Shown here: positions 49,543 to 58,437 of the stretch, piece by piece
Layout: each line of letters begins with the position of its first letter
Numbering within the stretch: the stretch's first letter is position 1
Source: Syntrophales bacterium
Lineage (GTDB): Bacteria; Desulfobacterota; Syntrophia; Syntrophales; PHBD01
DNA: 64,000 nucleotides
Direction: 5' to 3'
Assembly: GCA_035363115.1 (NCBI GenBank)
Contig: DAOSEM010000001.1
Location: 930,001 to 994,000, forward strand
Translations under genes and position numbers: made by a program
The notes under the pieces: generated by a model
Database searches by the model: none
What the model was told of the DNA's origin: nothing
The model's input: only the letters and a program-made list of their open reading frames with translations

Positions 49543-50454
49543 ATGGATCTGAGGAGAGGAAAAAGCTCGTATTGGCCTGTTGCGTTCGTGTGCATCCTTG
49601 GTCTGTTTTCGCTCGCCACGGGCGATGCCCTGGCGGAGCCGTCCACGGCCCAGGTGAAGAAGATGTGGGAAGGGCAGAACAACGTCAAGGACCGTGTCCT
49701 CAGCGTCAAGCGCATGGGTGGACAGCGTACGACCAATCAGCTTGATGGCAAGCACTACATCACCCCCGTGGGGACCTGCTGGGACTATGACATCGTCGAG
49801 CTGCAGAAATGCGGCTGCCGGCTCTTCCTGAAGGCCAGCGCCTGCTGCCGCAGGGGATCGACACGGGAATGCGAGATGCGGGTCGGCAACTCGAAGATGG
49901 TGGACTGCACGCCCTACGGAAAGCCCAAATTCGGCCTTGCGGGCAACACCGAGCCGCCCGACTGCAAGACACAGCGCATGCAGTCCGAGTGCTGGCATCG
50001 CAAAGACCTGGTTTTCGGAGCCGGTGTCGTCATCGGACCGTGCATGGGGAGCAATCAGAAACAGGACTGGCCGCCCACATTCAAGTGCCCCAAAGGCCAG
50101 GAGACCGTTCAGGACTTTCTGAACAAACGATGCGGTCCGACACCGGAAGACTGCGGTTGCACGCTCGTGGAAGAATGCTCCTCCGAAGGGGGGCTGAAGT
50201 GCTACAACGACTGGAAATCGAACAAGGCGGCCGTCGACTGTTACTACAACCCCATTTACAAATCGGGCTATGAACGGGAGAAGTGCTACAAGGCCGCGAT
50301 GGCGGGCAGCTCCCCGGAAGGCGCGAAGGAGGCCGCAGCCAGTGTCGCCGAATCGGCGACGCAAGGGACCTCCGGTGCCGGCAGCTCGGCGAAATCAAAG
50401 GCCGGTAGCGCGGCCGACGCGGCCGTGGACGTCCTGAAGAAGATCTGGAAGTGA
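49543..50454 (+). CDS. exported cysteine-rich protein, unknown
   Basis: A 303-residue protein from the ATG at 49543, with AAAAGGAGG upstream. A signal peptide (VAFVCILGLFSLATGDALA) is followed by a mature domain with 18 cysteines in ~200 residues, including CGC (twice), CC and regular spacing such as ECEM, DCTP, DCKT, SECW. An even number and export suggest nine disulfides, or haem/metal binding if pairs are CxxCH; no CxxCH is present. The C-terminal 60 residues are Ala/Ser-rich and low-complexity. I recognise no family. Confidence 0.78.
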   Translation: MDLRRGKSSYWPVAFVCILGLFSLATGDALAEPSTAQVKKMWEGQNNVKDRVLSVKRMGGQRTTNQLDGKHYITPVGTCWDYDIVELQKCGCRLFLKASACCRRGSTRECEMRVGNSKMVDCTPYGKPKFGLAGNTEPPDCKTQRMQSECWHRKDLVFGAGVVIGPCMGSNQKQDWPPTFKCPKGQETVQDFLNKRCGPTPEDCGCTLVEECSSEGGLKCYNDWKSNKAAVDCYYNPIYKSGYEREKCYKAAMAGSSPEGAKEAAASVAESATQGTSGAGSSAKSKAGSAADAAVDVLKKIWK

Positions 50455-50536
50455 TCCCGACGGCCTGAAGGGGAACCCGGAGCCCGCGCAGATTTCCGTC
50501 AGCGGGATCGGGCCTGTCAGGGAATGAACGGAATGA

Positions 50537-50573
50537 AAAGCGGCCGACCGGCTCACAACCGGTCGGCCGCTTT
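50537..50573. terminator. bidirectional terminator between convergent genes
   Basis: A perfect 15-base stem: 50537-50551 pairs with 50559-50573 (AAAGCGGCCGACCGG and its complement), with a seven-base loop. It lies 83 bases after the Cys-rich gene and 69 bases beyond the TPM gene stop on the minus strand. Confidence 0.85.
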
Positions 50574-50641
50574 CGTATAAAGCCAAAGCTGTTGCCGGGT
50601 TGACGATGGACGCCCGGGCCGTGCCGGAAGAGCGATGATCG

Positions 50642-51601
50642 TTACCAGCTTCCGGATGCGCCGCCGCCGCCGGAGGAGCCTCCTCCGCCCGAAAAGCCAC
50701 CACCGCTGGAGAAGCTCGACCCTCCGCCGGAGCCTCCCGACGTGACCCACATCCCGCCGATGTTGGCGCCCCCCTTGGTCTCGAAGCTCTTCTTGATTTC
50801 CTTGAACCGTTTTGTCCGGGAGATCAGGATCTTGGCGAGGGGGAACCCGACGGCATAGGCCATCAGCAGGTAGAGCGTGCCCGTGGTGCCGACGACGACA
50901 ATCGGAAACGTTGCCCAGAACGGGATCAGGAAGAAGTAGAGGAACCAGCCGACCCCGGGCGTCAGGACGCCGATCACCGTGAACAGACCGATGATGCCGA
51001 AGATGAACGCGCCGAAGAGGATCCGCTCGGTGATCGACAGGTCCGGCTCCTCCAAGTGGAATCCGGACTTGGCGGGCTTTTCGCTTGCGCCCGTCGTCTC
51101 TCCGGCCTCCGGCGCCTTGCCCCCCTCCAGCAGGCTGATGACGCTTTTTACGCCCGCCTCGATGCCGCCGTTGTAATCCCCCTCCTTGAAGCGCGGCGTC
51201 ATGTCGTTGCGGATGATCCGGCCGGCCAGGCCGTCGGTGAGCGTACCTTCGAGGCCGTACCCGACCTCGATCCGCATGCGCCGGTCGTTCGGCACGACGA
51301 TGATCAGGACACCGTTGTCCTTCCCTTTCTGTCCGAGCTTCCATGCCTCGAAGACCCGGACGGCATAGTCCTCGATGCTCTCTTCCCCGATCGTGGGAAC
51401 GGTGAGCACGGCGACCTGGTTGCTCGTTTGCGCCTCGTGTCTCTTCAGCTGTTCGGTCAGCGAGCGGCGCGTCTCCGGCGAGAGAATCTCCGCATTGTCG
51501 GTCACGCGGCCGGAGAGGTAAGGGACGTCCGCGGCCGCGGCGACCGCCGCCAGGAGCAGGACCAGGACCGGAATCAGCAGGAACCGCGCGGCTTTTCTCA
51601 T
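50642..51601 (-). CDS. TPM-domain membrane protein
   Basis: A 319-residue protein from the ATG at 51601. A signal peptide (FLLIPVLVLLLAAVAAAA) is followed by a TPM domain (YLSGRVTDNAEILSPETRRS, then DNGVLIIVVPNDRRMRIEVG), three to four transmembrane helices, and a Gly/Ser-rich tail (SFSSGGGFSGGGGSSGGGG) as usual in this family. TPM proteins are envelope-associated; a phosphatase activity is known for a plant member and the bacterial role is unclear. The upstream frame continues but has no protein-like sequence. Its ATG overlaps the stop of the preceding TPM gene. Confidence 0.88.
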   Translation of the reverse strand: MRKAARFLLIPVLVLLLAAVAAAADVPYLSGRVTDNAEILSPETRRSLTEQLKRHEAQTSNQVAVLTVPTIGEESIEDYAVRVFEAWKLGQKGKDNGVLIIVVPNDRRMRIEVGYGLEGTLTDGLAGRIIRNDMTPRFKEGDYNGGIEAGVKSVISLLEGGKAPEAGETTGASEKPAKSGFHLEEPDLSITERILFGAFIFGIIGLFTVIGVLTPGVGWFLYFFLIPFWATFPIVVVGTTGTLYLLMAYAVGFPLAKILISRTKRFKEIKKSFETKGGANIGGMWVTSGGSGGGSSFSSGGGFSGGGGSSGGGGASGSW

Positions 51602-52236
51602 GAACCTTTCTCTTCGATGATCCCGTCCGGCAGTTCGTTCTCCCCGGGCTCTCCCGGGGCCGTCGGGGCAAGGGCCTCTTCCAGGGATGCCAGCCCCTCT
51701 TCCAGGGCGTGGGAGATCTCGCCTTCCCGGAGGGCCTTCGTCATGCGCGCGACGACCGCCTGCAGGGCGTCCCGTCCCAGGCGCGTATCCAGCCCCGTGT
51801 CGGGAAGGACAACCACGCGCCGCTCGAACTGGCTGACCAGCAGCAGGATGCCCGTCCGCCCGCGGGTGGCGAACAGCTCGCGGGTGAGGAACAGGGATGA
51901 GGCGTACTGGCGAACCTCCGTGGAGGCGCGGTGGGCGTCCAGGAAGAGCCGGGCGAAGGCGGGCGCAAAGAGGCAGAGCAGGATGGAGAGGATACCCGCT
52001 CCGAGCGGCAGTGCCGCTGACAGGAAGGCCTCGTAGCCGGAGGCCCATCCCGGCCGCATCCCGTTCATTGCGAAGACCGGCAGCGCGGCGAGGGCCGTCC
52101 CGAGGGCGAAAGCCTTCCAGGGAAGCTCCGGATAGGAGTCGCTGCGCCCGATGACTGCGAGGACGATCTGGGCGCCGGTCCGTTTCTCCGCTTCCGCGAC
52201 ACGATGGTCGAGATGGGTAAGATCCTGATTTTTCAC
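51598..52236 (-). CDS. second TPM-domain protein
   Basis: A 212-residue TPM-like protein. GTG 52236 is taken as start (VKNQDLTHLDHRVAEAEKRT); no good ribosome-binding site is visible and upstream frames look non-coding. After TGAQIVLAVIGRSDSYPEL come two hydrophobic helices (VFAMNG to LSILLCLF) and a TPM C-terminal half with ILLLVSQFERRVVVLPDTGL. It precedes the larger TPM gene with an ATGA overlap, so the pair is probably made together and may form one complex. Confidence 0.8.
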   Translation of the reverse strand: MKNQDLTHLDHRVAEAEKRTGAQIVLAVIGRSDSYPELPWKAFALGTALAALPVFAMNGMRPGWASGYEAFLSAALPLGAGILSILLCLFAPAFARLFLDAHRASTEVRQYASSLFLTRELFATRGRTGILLLVSQFERRVVVLPDTGLDTRLGRDALQAVVARMTKALREGEISHALEEGLASLEEALAPTAPGEPGENELPDGIIEEKGS

Positions 52237-52360
52237 AGGCCGACTATAGGGTGTGCTTTTTTGCCTGTCAATTCCATTTGATGCGAAGGCGTTGCCCCGG
52301 TCGGGAAGGCGGCCGGCGGGATGAATGCCGCAAGCCCGGTGCGGGACCGGGAAACACGGA

Positions 52361-52831
52361 TCAGGTGCGTCCTTCCTTTGAGAAGAGAAAACGGCGGCTC
52401 CCGAAGAACGCCTTGATGGAGGCATTCCCTTCCATTTTGTAAGCCAGTTCGTGTCCCGCGATGACGGACTTCAGGCTGCCGCCCAGGTTCTTGAAACGGG
52501 CGGCAATCATGATGTTCACCTTTGTTTTGGATGAAGAAGGGAGAAGCACCTCCCGTTCCAGGCGACCGGTTCCGGCCTCTTCGCCGTTGAGGAAAATCCT
52601 GAATTCGGCGGCGGTGAGCGTCAGATCGAAACGGTTCGGATTCTCAACGTCGAGACCGAGGACGAGGTTCCATCCCGAGGAAGATGTCGGGGTGATGTTG
52701 ATGTCACGGAGGACGAAGGAAGGGGCCTCCATGAGCCAGCCCAGGCAGGATGTGAGACACGTGGACAGGACAAGCAGGAGGAGCCACAAGCCCTGATGGG
52801 TCGTCCGCCTGTTCTTTTTCAGGGCATCCAT
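52361..52831 (-). CDS. LEA14-like lipoprotein
   Basis: A 156-residue lipoprotein: hydrophobic N-terminus with the lipobox LTSC. The rest is a LEA type 2 (LEA14/WHy) domain: FVLRDINITPTSSSGWNLVL, LDVENPNRFDLTLTAAEFRI, then strands ending in KVNIMIAARFK. The immunoglobulin-like fold is common in exported proteins of Desulfobacterota; a periplasmic structural or stress role is likely. Confidence 0.82.
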   Translation of the reverse strand: MDALKKNRRTTHQGLWLLLLVLSTCLTSCLGWLMEAPSFVLRDINITPTSSSGWNLVLGLDVENPNRFDLTLTAAEFRIFLNGEEAGTGRLEREVLLPSSSKTKVNIMIAARFKNLGGSLKSVIAGHELAYKMEGNASIKAFFGSRRFLFSKEGRT

Positions 52832-52859
52832 TTTCCCTCACCGTCCTTTCCGGGATCGG

Positions 52860-53507
52860 TCATTCCGTGATGATCCTTTCGCGGAGGATCGCCGCCACGG
52901 CCTGGGATTTTGTGCCGACTCCCAGTTTCTGGAAAATGTTCTTGATGTGGGATCGGACCGTGTGCGCCGAAATATTCAATACTGCGGCGATCGTCCGATC
53001 CGTCTGTCCGGCGACAAGCCCGCTCATGACCTCCAGCTCCCGTTTCGTGAAGATCGGCTTCTCGGCTTTTTCTACCACCTTTCCGTCCCTTTTGATCTCA
53101 TCGATCACGGAGGAGGTCACCAGGGGATCGATAAAGGCGTGGTTGTCCATGACATGGCGGATGATCTTGTGCAGTTCGTCCTTGCCGACCGTCTTCAGCA
53201 CGTAGCCGATCGCTCCCGCCTGGATCGCTTCCGTTACGAATTCCGCGTCGTGGTAAATGGTCAGGATGATGACCCGCACGCCGGGCTTCTTTTTGCGTGC
53301 CAGCCTGGTAGTCTCGATGCCGCTGATGCCCGGCATCTGGATGTCCATGAAGATGATGTCGGGGGAGAGGTGGTCGAGCTGCTCCAGGCAGTCCAGTCCG
53401 TTTCTGGCCTCGCCGATCACCTTCACGTCGGACGAAATTTCCAGGATCTGCCTCAATCCTTCCCGGACGATGTCGTGGTCGTCGACAACCATTACCTTGA
53501 TGCTCAT
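52860..53507 (-). CDS. NarL/FixJ-type response regulator
   Basis: A 215-residue two-component regulator. The receiver domain has VMVVDDHDIVREGLRQ, phospho-acceptor Asp in IIFMDIQMPGISG and the switch Lys in VLKTVGKDEL; the C-terminal LuxR HTH is FTKRELEVMSGLVAGQTDRT followed by IAAVLNISAHTVRSHIKNIF. ATG 53507 overlaps the histidine kinase stop (ATGA), so the pair is coupled. Likely target: the divergent MFS-CoA ligase-thiolase operon and its own promoter, where a 24-base inverted repeat lies. Confidence 0.94.
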   Translation of the reverse strand: MSIKVMVVDDHDIVREGLRQILEISSDVKVIGEARNGLDCLEQLDHLSPDIIFMDIQMPGISGIETTRLARKKKPGVRVIILTIYHDAEFVTEAIQAGAIGYVLKTVGKDELHKIIRHVMDNHAFIDPLVTSSVIDEIKRDGKVVEKAEKPIFTKRELEVMSGLVAGQTDRTIAAVLNISAHTVRSHIKNIFQKLGVGTKSQAVAAILRERIITE

Positions 53508-55072
53508 GATCCTTGTCTCTTCTCCAGGGGGACCGATATCTCGATCCGGCACCCCTTGCCTTGCGAACTTTCCATGGCGCAGCTCCCGCCGCACGCCTCG
53601 ACCCGCTCCCTCATGAACACCAGGCCCAGCCTGTTCTGGCTTGCCATTTTCAGAAGTCCCGAAGAAATGTCGAAGCCTCTTCCGTTGTCCGATACGGTCA
53701 GGGAAATGCGGCTGCCTTTTTCCTTCAGCGTCACATGGGCGGTTGTTGCCTGCGAATGTTTGCCGATGTTCGCCAGTGCCTCCTGCAGCACGCGGTAGAT
53801 GCAGATGCTTGCCGTCGCGTGGGCATCGACCCTGGCGGGCAGGTCGGCATCAACGTGGATTCCGGTCGCCGTCTCGAAGTTGTCCAGCAGGCGGCGGATC
53901 GCCGCCATCAGGCCGATGGTGTCGATAAGCTCCGGCCGAAGCTCCGACATGAGGCTGCGGGACTGGAAGATCGCATTCTTCACGATCCCCGTCAGGAGGT
54001 TGAGCTGGGCCTCCAGTTGTTCGGGGTGATGCACGTGCTCCTTGCAGAATTCGATCTTGTAGCCGATCGAGGCCAGGGTCTGGGCCAGGGTGTCGTGGAT
54101 ATCGACGGCGATCTGTCTGCGCTCTTCTTCCTGGATGGTGATGATCTTTTCCGTGAGAAACCGCAACTGCTGATTGTTCTGCTCGATCTGCCGGAACATG
54201 AAGGCGTTGTCCAGTGCAATCACGGAAATATAAAGGAACGGATTGAGCAGGTTCAGCTCCCTGGCCGTGAACTCGAAGGGGGTCTTCCTGTTGACCAGCG
54301 CGATCACGCCGTATGACTGGCCGCGGAGGTATACGGGAACGGCTGCGAAGGTCTTCTTCCTGATCCTCCGGATCCGGCTCGTGACCCATCCCGACTGGCT
54401 CTGAAACAGGATCGAACGGTCGAGATAAGACTTCTCCATGAGCCGGACGATGTCTTTTGCCGGGGTCTTCTGCGGCTGGCTGTAGACGTTGCGGCCCGCG
54501 CCGTTCTGGGACAGGAGGAAGTGGCAGGATCCCCGGTCCATGAGCCGGTGGATCTTTTTCAGGAGGATTTCTATAATGCTTTCGATATCCTGTGTGACGA
54601 TAATCTCTTTTGTAAAGTCGTAGAGCTCCTCGAGATGAAAGACTTTTTCCTGAATGATGTCCTCGCGGGTGTTGATGTACGACTCGGATATCATTCGATA
54701 ACCGTGGAGATAGTACTCCATCAGCCTTCGGTAGTCTGGGAAAAAGTCCGCCGTTGTCGGCTCGTCGGCCTCCATCAGGGCTTTGTTCAGGACTTTCAGG
54801 GCCGTCGGATAGAAGGGGGATGTCTGGGAGAACTCGTAGCCCTGGGTCGCCCGAATGTAACCGATATCATGCTGATCGTCGAATAAGGCCTGCTCCTTCC
54901 CCTCCAGGGACTGAATAATCAAATCCAGCCACAGACGGATCCGCCGCTGCCCTTCGGGAGAGCGGGCCAAGTGGTCGATGTAAGGCGTCGGCGTCAGTTC
55001 ATCCAGGCCGCCGATGATGTCTTTCAGCAGCGACTCTTTTTTCTTCCTTAGGAAACGATTTAAGGACGGCAT
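53504..55072 (-). CDS. cytoplasmic sensor histidine kinase
   Basis: A 522-residue kinase without transmembrane segments. The first ~150 residues are helical and resemble an RsbRD N-terminal-type sensor (LWLDLIIQSLEGKEQALFDD and IGYIRATQGYEFSQTSPFY). A GAF domain follows (ETKIHRLMDRGSCHFLL-like region to FLYISVIALDNAFMF), then a HisKA_3 phosphoacceptor (QIAVDIHDTLAQTLASIGYK) and an ATPase with SDNGRGFDISSG. It probably senses a cytosolic signal, such as an imported acid or its CoA ester. It shares an operon with its regulator. Confidence 0.92.
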   Translation of the reverse strand: MPSLNRFLRKKKESLLKDIIGGLDELTPTPYIDHLARSPEGQRRIRLWLDLIIQSLEGKEQALFDDQHDIGYIRATQGYEFSQTSPFYPTALKVLNKALMEADEPTTADFFPDYRRLMEYYLHGYRMISESYINTREDIIQEKVFHLEELYDFTKEIIVTQDIESIIEILLKKIHRLMDRGSCHFLLSQNGAGRNVYSQPQKTPAKDIVRLMEKSYLDRSILFQSQSGWVTSRIRRIRKKTFAAVPVYLRGQSYGVIALVNRKTPFEFTARELNLLNPFLYISVIALDNAFMFRQIEQNNQQLRFLTEKIITIQEEERRQIAVDIHDTLAQTLASIGYKIEFCKEHVHHPEQLEAQLNLLTGIVKNAIFQSRSLMSELRPELIDTIGLMAAIRRLLDNFETATGIHVDADLPARVDAHATASICIYRVLQEALANIGKHSQATTAHVTLKEKGSRISLTVSDNGRGFDISSGLLKMASQNRLGLVFMRERVEACGGSCAMESSQGKGCRIEISVPLEKRQGS

Positions 55073-55086
55073 CGGGGATCCCCTGA

Positions 55087-55110
55087 ATTAGGGATATTAA
55101 ATTCCCTAAT
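55087..55110. promoter_or_regulatory. inverted repeat upstream of the kinase gene
   Basis: ATTAGGGA (55087-55094) and TCCCTAAT (55103-55110) with an eight-base A/T spacer. It starts 15 bases upstream of the kinase ATG. The remaining ~265 bases to the MFS gene are AT-rich, and several TATTAT/TATAAT-like boxes occur but none with a clear partner. It is a candidate site for the LuxR-type regulator. Confidence 0.55.
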
Positions 55111-55375
55111 CTTGATGATGTTAAATCCCAATTTTTGCGGATTGTTTAAATCAAGCAACTGTTATCTATAGTGCCTCAAGTTTTTGAGGTGTTTCTATAT
55201 CGAACGCGGCCGAAAATGTCAAATCCATTTTAATATTTAATATTCGATCTATTTAAACAAAGAGAATGTCGTTTATTATAGAATGTCGGATGGAACAAAA
55301 GCATGTAAAAACATAATAAATAGAAATTAAGGGGAGTCTTTGGATGAATAAACATTATAACAAGGGGGTGTTTTT

Positions 55376-56653
55376 ATGAAAATGATGAGTTATCGCTGGG
55401 AAGTTGTATTCTGGGTGTTCGTTGTAACAATGCTTTCTTATTTTGATCGCTTTAATTTCTCCGTTGCTGCACCTCTCATCATTAAAGAATTAACGATCGA
55501 CGTCGCCCTTATGGGCATCATCATGAGCGGATTTAATATTGGATATACCATCATGAATTTCTCGGGTGGCTATCTCGCCCAGAAATACTCCGCCCGCAAA
55601 TTCCTGTCCGTAATCATCGTCCTCTGGTCCATCATGACCATCTTTACCGGTTTCGGGTGGTCTTTCATCAGCCTTCTGGTGATCCGGGTCCTCTTCGGGA
55701 TGTGCGAGGGGCCGATGTTCCTCATTTGCACGAAGCTTCTGAACCACTGGATGCTGCCCACGGAAAGGGCCTTCTCCATCGGGGTCATGTCTTCCGCCAT
55801 GAACGTGGGCGCCATCATCGGGATCCCGCTGGCGGGTCTCATTGTGGCGTCCTACGGCTGGCACATGGTTTTCTATATCTTCGGCGTCCTCGGCTTTGCC
55901 TTGGTCGGCCTGGTCATGCTGCGCCTCCGGGACAATCCGGCGTCCCATCCGCATATCTCGAAAGACGAGCGCGAAAAGATCGAATCGGCCATCGCCAGGG
56001 CGGACGGAGCGGCAGCGCTGACGGCGCCCAGCGCGACCCTGTCTCAATACCTCAAGAACCCGATCGTCTGGATGCTCTGCTTTGTCTACTTCTCCGACCT
56101 GATGTTCGTGTGGGCCAACATCAACTGGATCCCAACGTATTTTCTGAAGGCCAGGGGGCTGTCCCTCGTAAAGAGCGGCTTCCTGTCTTCGCTTCCGTTT
56201 GTGGGCGCGGCTCTCGGCGCCCTCGTTCTGGGCTGGCTTTCGGACCGGGGCCTCCCCTTCAGGCACCGGGCGAGCTGGGTCTCTTTCAACATGTTCTGCT
56301 CCGTGCCGCTGATCGTCTACGCGGTCATCACGCCGTCCATCGAGGTGAGCCTGGCCTGCTTCTTCATGGCCTCGTTCTTCGCGTACGGCACGATGAACAT
56401 CATGTTCTCCCTGGTCATGGGAGTCTTCAACCGGGCCGACGTTCCCAAGGTCACCGGCTTCATGCTCGGCAGCGGATCGTTCTCGGGCATCCTGGCCCCC
56501 ATGGTGGTCGGATTCATCCTCAAGGCGACCAATTCATTCAATTACGCCTATTACGCCTTTGCCGCCCTCACCCTGGTCGGCGGCTTCCTGGCCCTGGTCC
56601 TTCTCCACCAGGAAAAAGCTGTCGGCATCCAGAGAGCCGGGAAGGCTGCGTAA
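55376..56653 (+). CDS. MFS transporter, ACS-like
   Basis: A 425-residue, about 12-helix major facilitator of the anion:cation symporter type that carries hexuronates, phthalates and other carboxylates. Features: FVVTMLSYFDRFNFSVAAPL at helix 1, the GYLAQKYSARKF loop between helices 2 and 3, and VLFGMCEGPMFL at helix 4. AAGGGGGTG precedes the ATG. It lies before a CoA ligase and a thiolase, so it probably imports the organic acid those enzymes use. Confidence 0.9.
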   Translation: MKMMSYRWEVVFWVFVVTMLSYFDRFNFSVAAPLIIKELTIDVALMGIIMSGFNIGYTIMNFSGGYLAQKYSARKFLSVIIVLWSIMTIFTGFGWSFISLLVIRVLFGMCEGPMFLICTKLLNHWMLPTERAFSIGVMSSAMNVGAIIGIPLAGLIVASYGWHMVFYIFGVLGFALVGLVMLRLRDNPASHPHISKDEREKIESAIARADGAAALTAPSATLSQYLKNPIVWMLCFVYFSDLMFVWANINWIPTYFLKARGLSLVKSGFLSSLPFVGAALGALVLGWLSDRGLPFRHRASWVSFNMFCSVPLIVYAVITPSIEVSLACFFMASFFAYGTMNIMFSLVMGVFNRADVPKVTGFMLGSGSFSGILAPMVVGFILKATNSFNYAYYAFAALTLVGGFLALVLLHQEKAVGIQRAGKAA

Positions 56654-56786
56654 TCAACCTCGGGACAACGATCCTGGCAGGGCGGATCGCTGCAAGGCCG
56701 CAGGGAGGCTGCGAGGCGCCGTCGGCGGGGCCGGGCTCTGAAAATAAGAACCAGCAAGACTTTATTTCGATACAGGGAGGACAGCT

Positions 56787-58370
56787 ATGACCACGATGTT
56801 TCACGGCATTACGTGCGCGGACCTGTACGACCGGTCGGTTGCGGCCTTTCGGCAGAACACCGCCATTCTCTACAACGATGAAACGTACACCTACGACGAG
56901 ATGCAGAAGAAGGCCTATTCGCTGGCCCACGCCCTGAACAAATTGGGGCTGAAGAAGGGCGACCGGGTGGCGTTTCTCATGGCGAACTGCCCTGAGTACA
57001 TCTTCTGCGAGTACGCCCTGGGAAAGCTCGGCCTGGTGCGTGTTCCCCTGGCCGTGCTTCTCACTTCCCGGGATCACATCTACATGATGAACCAGTCCGA
57101 GTGCAAAGCGATCATCTATCACGAGAAGATGGCCGGGCGCGTGAAGGAGATGATCCCCTCCCTGGAGACGGTCAGGCACTGCATCTGCGTGGCCGGGGAC
57201 GGGGCTTCGGTGGCTCCGGGCCACGAGCACCTGCAGGGGCTCATCGACGACAGCCCCCCGGAGGTGCCGAAGGTCGACCTGGACTGCGAGGACCTGGTGG
57301 GGATCTTCTACACCGGCGGAACGACGGGCCTCCCCAAGGGGGTGATGCTGAACCAGAACACCTGGGTGGGGACCTTCATCAGCGAGATGCTGCACCTCGG
57401 ACTGGACTGGGACGAGGTGTTCGCCTTCGCGACGCCGCTCACCCATGCGGGAGGCTGCCTGATCCTGCCGGTCCTGCTGAAGCGGGGGACCTGCGAGATC
57501 CAGGACCATTTCGATCCGAAACTGTTCCTGGAGCGGGTGGAAAAGGTGAAGGTCACGTCGACTTTCATCGTCCCCACGATGATCTATGTCCTGCTCGATA
57601 TGCCGGACCTCTTGAAGTACGACCTCGGCAGCCTGCGCAACATCATCTACGGCGCATCGGCCATCGCCCCGGCGCGCCTCGCCCAGGCGGTCGACACCCT
57701 GGGGCCGATCTTCACCCAGCTCTTCGGACAGACGGAGACGCCCATGATGATCAGCTGCCTGTCCCGGCAGGAGCACGTCATCGCCGATCCGGAGAAGCGC
57801 ATGCGGGTCTACAAGTCCTGCGGCCGGCCGGTGATGACGGCGGACGTGCGGATCATCGGGGAGGACGGCAGGGAGGTGCCCCGGGGGGAATCGGGCGACA
57901 TCGTCTGCCGGACGATCAACATGATGACGGGCTATCTCAAGAAGCCCGAAGAGACGGCGGAGGCGCTCCGGGACGGCTGGCTGTGGACCGGAGACGTGGG
58001 CAGGTTCGACGAGGAGGGATACCTCTATATCGTGGACCGCTCCAAGGACATGATTGTCAGCGGCGGCTTCAACATCTTCCCCCGGGAGATCGAGGATGTC
58101 CTTCACGAGCATCCGGCGGTCAAAAGCGCCGCCGTCATCGGCGTTCCGCACGAGAAGTGGGGCGAGCTGGTCAAGGCGGTGGTCGTACTTCACGAGGGAA
58201 AGACGGCCACGGAAGAGGATCTGATTCGCTTCGTGAAGGACAGGAAGGGGAGCCTGGTCACTCCCAAGAGCGTCGAATTCTGGGATGCGATCCCCCTGAC
58301 GAACCTGGGCAAGATCGACAAGAAGAAGATGCGGGAGCGATACTGGGCCGGCGCCGAGCGGCGCGTGTAA
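56787..58370 (+). CDS. AMP-forming acyl-CoA synthetase
   Basis: A 527-residue acyl-CoA synthetase with FYTGGTTGLPKGVMLNQNTW, QLFGQTETPMM, DGWLWTGDVGRFDEEGYLYI and the C-terminal IPLTNLGKIDKKKMRERYW. It activates a carboxylic acid through an adenylate; the acid-binding pocket cannot be read. CAGGGAGGAC precedes the ATG. In operon with the MFS transporter (133-base gap) and the thiolase (67-base gap). Confidence 0.88.
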   Translation: MTTMFHGITCADLYDRSVAAFRQNTAILYNDETYTYDEMQKKAYSLAHALNKLGLKKGDRVAFLMANCPEYIFCEYALGKLGLVRVPLAVLLTSRDHIYMMNQSECKAIIYHEKMAGRVKEMIPSLETVRHCICVAGDGASVAPGHEHLQGLIDDSPPEVPKVDLDCEDLVGIFYTGGTTGLPKGVMLNQNTWVGTFISEMLHLGLDWDEVFAFATPLTHAGGCLILPVLLKRGTCEIQDHFDPKLFLERVEKVKVTSTFIVPTMIYVLLDMPDLLKYDLGSLRNIIYGASAIAPARLAQAVDTLGPIFTQLFGQTETPMMISCLSRQEHVIADPEKRMRVYKSCGRPVMTADVRIIGEDGREVPRGESGDIVCRTINMMTGYLKKPEETAEALRDGWLWTGDVGRFDEEGYLYIVDRSKDMIVSGGFNIFPREIEDVLHEHPAVKSAAVIGVPHEKWGELVKAVVVLHEGKTATEEDLIRFVKDRKGSLVTPKSVEFWDAIPLTNLGKIDKKKMRERYWAGAERRV

Positions 58371-58437
58371 CGCCGGGTTTTCGACAGGACCGGATGCCGG
58401 GCGGGCATATGGAAATCAACCTTCAAAGGAGGAAAAA

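Noticed and set aside
49543..50454. Multihaem cytochrome c
   Set aside because: Many cysteines but no CxxCH motif.
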